This document shows positions 20,091-29,469 of a stretch of 29,469 nt of DNA, piece by piece. The translations under genes and the position numbers were made by a program. This DNA comes from Phoronis australis. Its lineage: Eukaryota; Phoronida; Phoronidae. Location: contig NMRA01000230.1 in NCBI GenBank assembly GCA_002633005.1, positions 590,732-620,200 on the forward strand, in the 5' to 3' direction. The stretch's first letter is position 1. The number at the start of each line of letters is the position of its first letter. A model generated the notes under the pieces. The model did no database searches and was not told the origin of the DNA. It saw only the letters and a program-made list of their open reading frames with translations.

Positions 20091-21339
20091 AATGTTTAAG
20101 GTGTTAGCATTAAGATTTTGACAATGTTAGGAAATGTGAAATTGTTTTTTATTTTCTAAATTTCAAAACCTTAAATCCCAGAACCTATGAGGGCAGTTAC
20201 TTATTTTAGATAACTTAACTAAATGTGAGCTATTGTTGGGTAAGTTACATTGTTAAAAACAGCAAATGCTCAAAGATGACCAAATGCGACCTAAAACACT
20301 AGAGAATATAATTGAATCTGAATGTACATGTACTGCGTTGCTTATTCCGTCACTGTACTTAACAAATTTTAAACTTTCATACTGCTGTCAAAGTCAATAC
20401 AGCAAAATATTAAATGCAACTGCTTTAAAACAACAAAGGCAGTGTATACCTGCATGTTTTTTAAACAAGCATAATAAATATCAATACAAACCATGCACAA
20501 ATAACTATGATCTAGTTTTACCAAATGTGCAAGTATTAGCATTTAGAGCAATTTGTACTTTTCCAACATTTGAAATTATCTCATAATCAGGTGGTAGCAG
20601 CCACTGTAGCTACAGTAAAATTTTGTCTATTTCGTACAAAAATAATTGCCAAAAATTGCTCATTTTGATTGTTCAAGGACATTTAGCATTGTTGTGAAGA
20701 CTCACAATTTTTCAAAAAGTTGTCTGTCAGCAGCTATGGTACGGACTTCATGGCTCGGGATTCTTGTGGTACTGCACATTATTTATGAAAAAATAAATTT
20801 CACTAGTGAATCAATCCTTATGTTATTACAAGCTACGCGTCCTTACTAGTACTCGAAAGACGTACAGCCTCGATAACCCGGCAATATTACATTCATCGAA
20901 ATAGGGAGAATTTGACACCTTTCCGTGAGTTACAAGAATTCTTGAAAATCCGGGAACTTCCAACCTAAAGCTCATTGAGAGGGTTGGCGAAACCACTTTA
21001 TTTCTCTGGCCTGATTATTTCGAATATACGTTTTATCTAGAGCACTGCAATCAGAAACTTGGTGGGGCAGACAGTGTGTCTAAAATTGGAGGTATTGATG
21101 TGGTGTGGTTCTTGAACTTAAATTTGCGACCATGAGAAGAAAACACAGTGACAAAGCGTTCAAGGTATTAAATTTTGAAGCAAATCCATGACCCGGGACA
21201 ATAATTTGTTTCTTGTATTATAATTCACATTGCCAAACCACAGCCCCCAACGTTGTCGTTGCACTCTTTCTTATTATCAATTTTAATCAAAAATGGGTAA
21301 ACGCGCGTTTCCTTAGCACTGGACGCCGAATCATCAATC
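20091..21339. other. No gene recognised
   Basis: AT-rich DNA with one 106-codon open frame (20266-20586) without a known domain. Nothing else was recognised. Confidence 0.4.
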
Positions 21340-21515
21340 TTCAAAAGTCGGGGATGGGCGCTTAACCGATAGGTGGGCGCTTAACTTGAAATCTTCAAAA
21401 ATCGCAGGAGGGTGCTTAACCGAGCAGTGAGTCGTTAAATCGAAAATCCACCTAAAGTAGGGAATGGGCGGTTAACTGAGCATGGGCGTTAACCCGAACG
21501 ATTGCGGTATTACTT
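21340..21515. repeat. Degenerate array of GGGCGCTTAAC words
   Basis: GGGCGCTTAAC, GGGTGCTTAAC, GTCGTTAAAT, GGGCGGTTAAC and GGGCGTTAAC recur about every 30-55 bp, with AATCTTCAAAA(A/G)TCG between some of them. The block ends at GAACGATTGCGGTATTAC. It resembles the terminus of a DNA transposon with subterminal repeats. It is distinct from, but reminiscent of, the AAGCGCCC terminus at 4942. Confidence 0.5.
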
Positions 21516-22157
21516 AACTTCCTATTCACCACTTATGTATACCCTCATTGCTGCTAGGCAGATTGTCACCCACCTTTACAGTTCAACATATTATGTAACT
21601 TTTGTAATTACCGATATCTGTAGTAGTTTAATTTGTCATAATATATATGACCTTTTATCTACACGTGTTGTTTCACTGTAAACTAGCTTCCGTATTCCTT
21701 CGCAGTTACCGCATATAAAAATATGTGGGCGCATAAAAATCGACTACCAGCAGTTAGTTAAAGGCAGATTCATCCTACAGTTTCAAAATATGTAAATAAC
21801 ATAAGGACGCCTTATTTCCTGAGTTGATGTTTTAAGAAAAAAATCTAATTAAACGACATATTCACTGAGTGTAACAGAGTTTCCAAGGTAATACGCATGT
21901 CACTGAAGTACCCACCGATGTAGGGCTCAATATGCCTTCACATAAACATTCCCACTAAATAAGATTGGCCCAAACCCCGCCTATCAGGGTAAACGGTGGG
22001 ATTTGAAAGATTGAACTAGACCGTACTTATCCACCTTGGCTGAGTTGCACTCGGCTCACGACCAAAGGGATGCCGCCAAGTTGCTGTATTCATCGAGTCA
22101 CGAGCGAGGATAATTGGCTTCGCTCATGCGGATATGATCAGCTGATTACAATCTAGC
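21516..22157. other. No gene seen; contains a family A 3' terminus
   Basis: AAAATATGTGGGCGCATAAAAAT at about 21718-21740 matches the 3' ends of the long A copies (3680-3700 and 6684-6707), but the rest of A is missing upstream. The remainder is unassigned. Confidence 0.45.
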
Positions 22158-22593
22158 GTAGCAGACTGTATTTTTGTGGAGAGTTTTATGCAGTTTTTAC
22201 TGTAATATTTGAAAAGAGGAGCGAAAACAAATATAAGTACATTGAATTTTTCAAATCGGCCCAGGATAAGAGATTTTGCAACACACCAACACTCACGATT
22301 ACTTTCATTCGGCGCGCACGAATACAAAAATATAGGACCCAAGTTATTTAGATTTTGGAACACATGCAATGCAATATTCAAAATACATTTATTATGAATC
22401 TTACAAGCTGTAAAACGCCGTTGTTTAATTTCACTGTGCTCATTCATTGTCATCCGTAAAATCGGCAATTTCCGAGATGTGATCTGCGGCGTGCGCGTAT
22501 GCGTACAAAACACGTGATGTTATGTTCCTGAAGTACGGACATTAAGAAACTTTAGCATGCCGTTATTATTGACAGGGACACGATAAAATAAAT

Positions 22594-22782
22594 TTGGATT
22601 TTGACTATAGTCTTCAAACAGCGAGCTGGCTGACCACTGCGTCAGTGTCTCCGTTAGACCCAGAAATTTCACACAGCCCGGGTAGTTCACCTTGTCACCA
22701 ACATATAGATCGAGCCTTGGACTATTAATGTTTCACTCCACGGTAGAGTTAACGGCCTTCGGCCTGTGCACACAAAATCTGT
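22594..22782. repeat. Segment present only in the left arm
   Basis: The right arm passes directly from the ACGATAAAAC block to the AGTTAACC(A/G)GCACTCACC block, while the left arm has about 190 bp between them. A GTTAAC word occurs at each side of the last 40 bp, and a GGCCTTCGGCC dyad lies at about 22754. It may be a small insertion; its identity is unknown. Confidence 0.5.
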
Positions 22783-23081
22783 GAGTTAACCGGCACTCAC
22801 CTTGCACGTTGCAGCCGTTTAAGTGAAAAACAATCTAGTAAACGCCATTTTCTTGCACAATCTCCCGCCTTTTGTAACAAAAAAGACTGTCGTCGATGAC
22901 CTGCACATGCACTCAATCTCATACGCAGACGAACTTCAAAACAAACGTCACGTGACAACAAAATGTATGTTCATCCAGAGATTTTTCTCGTGTTGTGGGG
23001 TACAATGTAGTGCAGATTTGGACTTAATTCCAATTAATCTGGATTCCAAATGAACTTTAAAAATTGTAAAACATAAGGAAG

Positions 23082-23497
23082 ATTTCAGGTAATTTGTTGA
23101 GTCGAAACTATATTTTTATTCAAGAGTTCAAGTTTTCCTATTGACGATGGCGATTCAGCGACGCATCAGTCAGCAAGTTTTCGCCCAGAGATGAGAACAA
23201 TTTTTTGAAAAATTATCGTAATTTAACAACGGAAGTTCATAGCAATGCACCACAATTTTGTAGAAAGACTGTCACAGGCTAAAAATACGTCACAGATTTC
23301 AGGTAATTTGTTGAGTCGAAACTATGTTCAAGTTTTCCTATTGACGATCGCGATTCAGCGACATATCAGTCGGCAAGTTTTCGCCCTAGGATTTCAGCAC
23401 AATTTTTTCAAAAATGATCGTAATTTAACAACGGAGTTTGATAGCAATGCCGCACAATTTTGTAGAAAGACTGTCATAGACTACAAATACGTCACAG
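23082..23497 (+). repeat. Tandem duplication inside the left arm
   Basis: The unit ATTTCAGGTAATTTGTTGAG...ACGTCACAG occurs at 23082-23295 and again at 23296-23497 with many differences. The right arm and the copies at 5.9 and 26.1 kb have it once. The second unit resembles the 5.9-kb copy in places (GGATTTCAGCACAATTTT), which suggests exchange between copies. Confidence 0.85.
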
Positions 23498-23829
23498 AGC
23501 GTAAATTTGATGAATCCTCATAAGCTTACGATTTTACCCGTTTCGGAAACCGGGCTTCAGCTGCCTTAGGCTACAATAAGTGTCCCTTCCCTGTGAAATG
23601 AATTTTCCTAAGTGTTTATTTGAGCCAATACAGTAATGAGCTTTCCACCAAGGCTAGGTGGTGCTATGACATTATTCTTTGTTGCATTAGTTAATGGGTC
23701 TTGGCTAATTATCATTTTATGGCCTGGTCATCCATTCAGCCAAAAGTAGTTCCAGAGGTGGCTTATCAGCCAATTATTCAGGCATGCTGACTCACAATAG
23801 AAGCCTGATAAAAGTGAAGGTGGATAGAT

Positions 23830-24621
23830 AGGGGGGTTAGCTTCCACAACTCTCTTATATGACTTACTGTCCCTGTCGCCCAAGAAACGAGTGTACTGTA
23901 CCTCACTCCATGTGTTGCTAATGAGCAACGAAATATCGAGACCAATCCAGCAGGCTCCATAGCTCCAGCACTGCCATCATGATTGGCTTCACAATCCACA
24001 TGTGACTGCTTCCACTGCAAGAATTCTTGTTCACTTTTTTCTTTTTGTGAATGGCACAAGCATTGCAGTAGTTTGATAGAGTGTGGACATCAATAACTTT
24101 ACTTTTCTTGTCGTTGACAGATAATACTGTTGTCACTCCATTTTTGCTTGAGAAGCCTCGTTTCTGTCATGTTCTGTCACATAACACAGTCAGGTCGACT
24201 ACGTCATCTGCTTCTGACGTGGGATTCTCAGTAACGCGGGCTTCTTCAATTACCGTATTGAATGAATGCTTTGCAACAGTTTCAGTAGCACGATGTATCT
24301 TAATTGATCTTATGTCTTCCACACTGTGTCAGACTGGGGCGGTGGCATGTTCATGTTGCTGAGGAAGCGATGCCCCTCAGTGCTCTATTTCTCCCAATGG
24401 CAAACATGGCAAGCGGGAATCGTCGATTCACATCAAACAACAAGTTGTTCCCACTGACTTTTTCAGACGATGTCAAAATAATACTGTAGTCGCAGTCACG
24501 ACACTCCAACCTGAAGTCTGATACCATACCGACTCTAACTTCACTTCACTTTTTTGTGTACTGTGATTTCTTATGAAGATTTTACTTTTGGCCAAAACCT
24601 TTGAGTCAACTCGTCGGCCAT
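23830..24621 (-). pseudogene. Mutator-like transposase, N-terminal half, frameshifted
   Basis: Read on the minus strand over several frames it gives a recognisable series of motifs of the animal Mutator-like transposase domain. In order they are GMVSDFRLECRDCDYS (Cys pair), DVNRRFPLAMFAIGRNRA, NMPPP, a 'CDRT-stop-QKRGFSSKNG' (normally DGTWQKRG), VIDVHTLSNYCNACAIHK, CEANHDGSAGAME and FLGDRDSKSYKRVVEANP. ATG 24621-24619 is a possible start, although its frame is broken within 40 codons. The Trp of DGTW is TGA at 24167-24169. Frameshifts lie near 24355, 24315, 24035 (in an A run) and 23905. Homology ends at about 23830, at the arm boundary, so the C-terminal region with the expected Cys-His and last catalytic acid is missing. 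It cannot make a functional enzyme. The transposase would cut and join element ends in the nucleus. Confidence 0.85.
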
Positions 24622-25985
24622 TGTAATACTTGCACGGACTGCGTTTCCTGGCCGAGTGTGTGTTGTGCTTTAATCAAAAAAGTGCATGATGTCAAGATGA
24701 GAAACAAGGTGTGCAAGTTAAGGGATAAAATGAGCTGTCAGTGGAATAAAGTTGCAAATAATCATTGAAGTACTAACTTTAACATTCTCGATTAGTTGAG
24801 TTTTGGATTAGAATTATTGAATTTGAAATATAGGTTGCTTGCTCAACTCGAATTTTCACCTACGACAGGCGTACAAGTTCAAGCACAACGGAAATCCGCC
24901 ATGTTTAATATTTTAGGTCCTTGAATTCCGAGTTTTGAGATTGTTTTGGAAATTCCATCGCCAATTCACCACTCACGAGGATCTAGGAAAGATAAGGCTT
25001 CGAAGGTTTATGCAACACCAGACTGAGGGAGGAGCACGCAGATTTTACTTGGATTTTGGACAGTTGAAGTTGGGAGCCTGACGGCTTGGCAAAGTTTTAG
25101 TGTCCAACCTTTACGTTTCTTACATATGGTTATGAGTCATCGGGAAATTTGAGCGCCTGTGGAGAACAGCAAGCGCAAGGAAACAGATATGGCTGACACA
25201 ACAGTCACCTAGCAGTAAGCTAGCCTGTGATTGGCTGAATAAGAAAACATCCCAATCCCCCTATGTTGATAGTGACCAATGAAATGGCTATTTTGTTTTA
25301 AATGTTTTTGATGTTTGAACTGGAACTGCTCTGCACATCAAGAGCACCCAAATGACGTTTAAATGACGTTTCTAGGATAAAAATTAGGAAAGTTATGGAC
25401 ACCTAAAAATCATGAATATTTAATTAGCTAGAAATGGAGCCCAGGAATTTATAGTAGGTTTGAAAAAACACTATTTTAATATAAAAATGCATTGATATGC
25501 ACTGCAGGATGAAATAAAACTGAAAGAAGACATGTTAATTATGACTTTTCTGAAAAAAAATTTTTTTGACAAAATATTGATTATGGATAGGTTAGCCTTG
25601 CCTTAAGTGATCAAATGTAAGGTACAATGATCGAACATTACGTTCAAATCACCCAGTCCATCGCTAGTTGACTGGCAACAGTTCTACGAAAAAACATCCT
25701 TTGTTTCAATCATCAACATCATCTATCTTAATCAGTGGGCAAGCAATAAAGCAAAAGTCACAAATTTTCAAATAACTATTGCTGCAGCCGTAGGCAGTGC
25801 AAAAAGCACCATGATTGCTTTTTTACAGACCGCAGACGTCATATCTTGCTGGTTTCGTTATTTGCACATGCCCGCTAGACGGCTCTACAGTCCATGAAAC
25901 AACAATGCCCGCCACTGGCTGTCCAATGGGATTTTGTTAGGAGATTTGTCCCCCTCTCTACATGTACAGTCTCTGATTTTAGTAG
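24622..25985. other. No gene recognised between transposase remnant and third arm copy
   Basis: Upstream of the transposase remnant on its strand. CCAAT-type words (ATTGG near 25231, CCAAT near 25277) could belong to an old promoter but are weak evidence. No other domain or repeat was recognised. Confidence 0.4.
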
Positions 25986-26036
25986 TGGAGTCCATTTGCC
26001 AAATTTTATGGAAATTCACGAGGAACCTTGGAAAAT
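25986..26036 (+). repeat. Family A fragment
   Basis: A CCATTTGCCAAATTTTATGG block followed by AAATTCACGAGGAACCTTGG matches the interior of family A (compare 871-900 and 6450-6485). It abuts family B sequence starting at about 26037. Confidence 0.65.
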
Positions 26037-26690
26037 ACAATTAATCTGGACTCCGCATGAACATTAAAAACTGTAGAACATAAGGAAGATTTCAGGTAAT
26101 TTGTTGAGTCGAAACTATATTTTTATTCAAGAGTTCAAGTTTTCCTATTGACGATGGCGATTCAGCGACGCATCAGTCGGCAAGTTTTCGCCCTGTGACG
26201 AGCACAATTTTTTGAAAAATAATCGCAATTTAACAACGGAAGTTCATAGCAATGCACCAAAGTTTTGTAGAAAGACTGTCATAGGCTAAAAATACGTCAC
26301 AGAGCGTAAATTTTATGAATCCTAGCTGCGGATTTTACCCGTTTGGGAAACCGGCTTTCAACTGACGTAGGCTACAATAAGAATCCCCTCCCCGTGCAAT
26401 GAATTTTTCTAAGCGTTTATTAGAGCCAATACAGTATACAGCATTCCACCAAGGCTAGGTGATGCTACAACATTATTCTTTGTTGCATTAATTTAGTAAC
26501 TGGTCTTGGCTAATTATCATGGCCTGGTCATCCATTCAGCCAAAAGTAGTTCTAGAGGTGGCTTATCAGCCAATTATTCACGCATGCTGACTCACAATAG
26601 ATGCCTGATAAGAGTGAAGGTGGATAAATGTGGTGTTCCTACAGTTTCTTGTGCTAGTGAATGTGTTCACCACATGACATGCACAGGTAT
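26037..26690 (+). repeat. Third copy of the arm's inner part (family B plus flank)
   Basis: It begins at the ATTAATCTGGACTCC block (compare 23033) and runs through the family B blocks. It then follows the CCACCAAGGCTAGGTGATG inner part and continues past GTGAAGGTGGATAAATG into ACAGTTTCTTGTGCTAGTG. Beyond GGTGGATA the left arm differs (transposase), but the right arm still matches (complement of about 28100-28160). So this copy is closer to the right arm. The open frame 26506-26841 translates the repeat and its flank and has no known domain. Confidence 0.8.
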
Positions 26691-28090
26691 CCTTCTGCAA
26701 CCAGAGGATATCAAAACTTGTGCTCAAATTGGCCAAGAGGATTCTAACACCATGGCTGGTGTTCTGGTAGTTGGGTTGATATATGCTTGCAGCTACCTAA
26801 AATGCCCTCATGGGCTGGCGGCTGTTGTGATTACACCCTAACCTAGGCCATGGGACAAACTAACACAAAATTCCTACTTTTCATTTAAAATTCCTAATCA
26901 TGCACTTGGATATATGGTACTATCCCAAGTAATGGTAAAAATAGAAATAATCATGAATGCAGTGAGTCATTGACTTGGTGACTTAGCAATGTTTGCTCCA
27001 TGTATGGGTGGGTGCACATTGTTACCGACTGCTACTAACAGCTTTCAAAGTGATGATAGACTGAAGAATTTATTAATCTCGACAGTACGTTCACGAGTCC
27101 ACTCAAACAAAGTGACCGACATCATGTCTGTTCTATGCTCCAGCAAGTGCTGCAAAGCCTTGACTTGTGATGAGTTTCTGCGACACTCCCAGCAACTGTA
27201 CATTCAATTCAATAAGCTACTGTCTTATAGCTGGCTCTCTATTGACAAACTGTCACATTCAGACTAGGGTGTTTTCTCTATTAGTTCATACACAGCCTTC
27301 GAAACATGGCGTTTGTCTCTAAAAATTCGAACAGCAGCTGTCCGAAGGATAAATAGTTCGTAAACATTTGCGTCAGAAAAAATAATTTGTACATGCTTTT
27401 TGGATCGGTAAAATGGAAATTTTCATACTTATACACAGCCTGAGGAACAGCTTGACGTCAAACACGAGGTAATTGTTTCTCATTAATGTCTACTTTTTAG
27501 GGTCTAGAAAATCGCTATTTTGGTGTTGAATGCAGCTGCAGTTAAATTAAACGATTTTGGACTTTTTAATAGTTTTTATGTTAGCTCAACTTGGCGTAAA
27601 GGATTTTAAATTGACCACTTCATAGTTCCTGATTTAACCGCTAGGGGGACCTCGTGATGTTTCTGTTGTAAACACAGCCGGCTGTCCCGAGTTGACAGTT
27701 CATGTTTTAAGATTTTAATAAGGTAATGCAGATTTTTTGCTTTGTATTGTATTTCTTAAGTTCACTAGCTAGGCTTTTAGTAATACTCACCAGTTAAAAG
27801 TACATCTACCTAAAGGCCAAGCTCAAATAAAATGCAATGCTGGAGTGCCTGGGGTTCACTTATATTGTTGTCAGCTAAAAATTGCTAGTACTTTTTCTGC
27901 AAAACTTGAAGGTCCCACACAGGGTCCAATACTCCAATAGGCCCCTAAAATTCCATTTCGTCCAGACAAAAGGCCCATTGCAAAAGTGGGTGGGGATTAC
28001 CATATTTGGCACCTACGGATCTCTCTCAGCATATTGGTAATCACCTGCGGATGCCTTGTCAGTAACAGCGAGAGCCCCCTCATTACCAGC
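26691..28090. other. Spacer between third copy and right arm; no gene recognised
   Basis: A 92-codon open frame at 26989-27267 has several cysteines but no domain that I recognise. The sequence ACCGCTAGGGGGACC near 27638-27652 is a weak CTCF-like match. TACACAGCCT recurs near 27287 and 27430. Nothing else was seen. Confidence 0.4.
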
Positions 28091-28160
28091 AATTCGTAAA
28101 CTAGGTCATGCATGTCGTGAACACATCCACTAGCACAAGAAACTGTAAGAACAGTGCATT

Positions 28161-29466
28161 TATCCACCTTCACTCTTATCAGGCTTCTATTGTGAGTCAG
28201 CATGCGTGAATAATTGGCTGATTAGCCACCTCTGGAACTACTTTTGGCTGAATGGATGACCAGGCCATAAAATGATAATTAGCCAAGACCAGTTACTAAT
28301 GCAACAAGGAATAATGTTCTAGCATCACCTAGCCTTGGTGGAAAGCTGTACACTGTACACAGTATTGGCTCTAATAAACGCTTAGAAAAATTCATTTCAC
28401 GGGGAGGGGATTCTTATTGCAGCCTACGGCAGTTGAAACCCGGTTTCCCAAACAGATAAAATCGGAAGCTAGGATTCATCGAATTTACGCTCTGTGACGT
28501 ATTTTTAGCCTGTGACAGTCTTTCTACAAAATTGTGGTGCATTGCTATGAACTTCCGTTGTTAATTTACGATAATTTTTCAAAAAAATTGTTCTCATCAC
28601 AGGGCGAAAACTTAATTGCTGACTGATGCGTCGCTGAATCGCTATCGTCAATAGGAGAACTTGAACTCTTGAATAAAAATATAGTTTCGACTCAACAAAT
28701 TACCTGAAATCTTCCTTATGTTTTACAATTTTTAAAGTTCACGTGGAGTACAGATTAATTGGAATTAAGTCCAAATCTGCGCTACATCGTACCCCACAAC
28801 ATGAGAAAAATCTCTCGATGAACACACATGTTGTTGTCACGTGACGTTTGTTTTGAACTTCGTCTGCGTATGAGAGTGGGTGCCGGAGCGTGCGTGTGTG
28901 GGTCATCGACGATAGACTTTTTTGTTACAAAAGGCGGAGGATTATGCAGGAAAATGGCGTTTACTAGATTGTTTTTTCATTTAAACGGATGCAACGTGCA
29001 AGGTGAGTGCTGGTTAACTCGTTAATTCGTTTTATCGTGTCCTTGTCAATAATAACGGCACGCTAAAGTTTCTTTATTTCTGTACTTCAGGAACATAACA
29101 ATCACGTGTTTAGTACACATACGCGCACGCCGCAGATTACATCTCGGAAATTGCCGATTTGACGGATGACAATGAATGAGCACAATGAAATTAAACAACG
29201 TCGTTTTACAGCTTGTAAGATTTATAATAAACGTATTTTGAATAATGCAATGCATTTGTTCCAAAATCTAAATAACTTGGGTCCTATATTTTTGTATTCG
29301 TGCGCGCCGATTGAAAGTAATTGTGAGTGTTGTTGTGTTGCAAAATCTCTTATCCTGCGCCGATTTGAAAAATTCAAAGTTGTACTCATATTTGTTTTCG
29401 CTCCTCTTTTCAAATATTACAGTAAAAACTACTAAAAACTCTCTCCATAAAAAGTACAGTCTGCTA
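28161..29466 (-). repeat. Right arm of the large inverted repeat
   Basis: This is the reverse complement of the left arm 22158-23826 without the left arm's extra segment and duplication. Its inner extension to about 28100 matches the third copy at 26630-26690 instead. The outermost match ends 3 bases before the window end, so the arm may be longer than shown. Confidence 0.85.
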
Positions 29467-29469
29467 AGT

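Larger units (their letters stand above)
22158..23826 (+). repeat. Left arm of the large inverted repeat
   Basis: It is homologous along its length to the reverse complement of 28161-29466. It differs by an extra segment of about 190 bp (around 22594-22782) and by a tandem duplication (23082-23497). Internal order: an outer part (to about 22590), a family B part (about 22880-23636), then a CCACCAAGGCTAGGTGGTG-type inner part to 23826, where the transposase remnant begins. Confidence 0.85.
22158..29466. mobile_element. Candidate Mutator-like element with long inverted repeats, decayed
   Basis: Two long arms in inverted orientation (22158-23826 and 28161-29466) enclose a broken Mutator-like transposase. 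The outer ends match (TAGCAGACTGTA at 22158 and its complement at 29455-29466), and the right end falls 3 bases from the window edge. Long terminal inverted repeats and a transposase of this family are typical of Mutator-like elements. The true right boundary and the 8-9 bp target duplication cannot be examined. A segmental inverted duplication of a repeat cluster is the alternative. Confidence 0.5.

Noticed and set aside
22124-22513. A 129-codon minus-strand frame in the left arm has a related plus-strand frame at 29166-29435 in the right arm, suggesting a conserved gene in the arms.
   Set aside because: Comparing the two by codon, I count about ten amino-acid-changing differences against one silent one, plus an indel. 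That is a neutral pattern. The opposite strand is open as well.
26506-27267. Two Cys-containing frames considered as the missing C-terminal half of the Mutator-like transposase.
   Set aside because: The orientation is opposite, and none of the expected downstream Cys-His motifs is present; the first frame mostly translates repeat sequence.

Overview
The window looks like repeat-dense nuclear DNA of an animal, most likely a marine invertebrate. It is AT-rich and has no bacterial operon layout. The only host-type coding sequence I can support is one spliced immunoglobulin-domain exon with GT/AG borders and 1-1 phase. Almost everything else recognisable is mobile-element debris. The species cannot be fixed from the sequence; a hemichordate, echinoderm, lancelet or similar genome is a guess from the element types.

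Layout. Positions 1-864 hold three copies of a 292-bp tandem repeat. Between 0.7 and 6.7 kb lie copies of one interspersed repeat, here called family A. It carries many motifs of the form GCCACTAGGNGGCGC, which closely match the CTCF-binding core. The second long A copy is split by a nested 1.35-kb element with terminal inverted repeats (4942-6289). A further 87-bp piece of the same terminus sits at 6914-7000. Positions 7.0-9.05 kb hold nothing recognisable. Positions 9051-10942 form a 1.9-kb non-coding element with 29-bp terminal inverted repeats and two subterminal arrays built on the palindrome GACACGCTAGCGTGTC.

The Ig exon lies on the minus strand at 11408-11731, with no second exon that I can identify. 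A 403-bp miniature inverted-repeat element is at 14104-14506, followed by an inverted-repeat hairpin at 14569-14698. Two diverged copies of another repeat (family C) are at about 14.9 and 15.9 kb. At 17493-18094 is a frameshifted SGNH-hydrolase ORF. It is followed by four 70-bp tandem units and a Pro/Ser/Thr-rich gag-like ORF (18815 to about 19580). Together these suggest decayed Ngaro-type tyrosine-recombinase retrotransposon sequence. A 41-bp tandem array is at about 19.80-20.09 kb.

The right third (22158-29466) is framed by a large inverted repeat. Its left arm is 1.67 kb and its right arm 1.31 kb, and the right arm runs essentially to the window edge. Just inside the left arm, on the minus strand, is the N-terminal half of a Mutator-like transposase (about 24621-23830) with several frameshifts and an in-frame stop. 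I read this as a decayed Mutator-like element with long terminal inverted repeats, plus a third partial arm copy at 26037-26690. Part of each arm is homologous to the nested element at 5.7-6.3 kb, so the repeat families are interlinked.

No tRNA, rRNA, CRISPR array or intact autonomous transposon was seen. Most open frames in the window lie in repeats and are not supported as genes.
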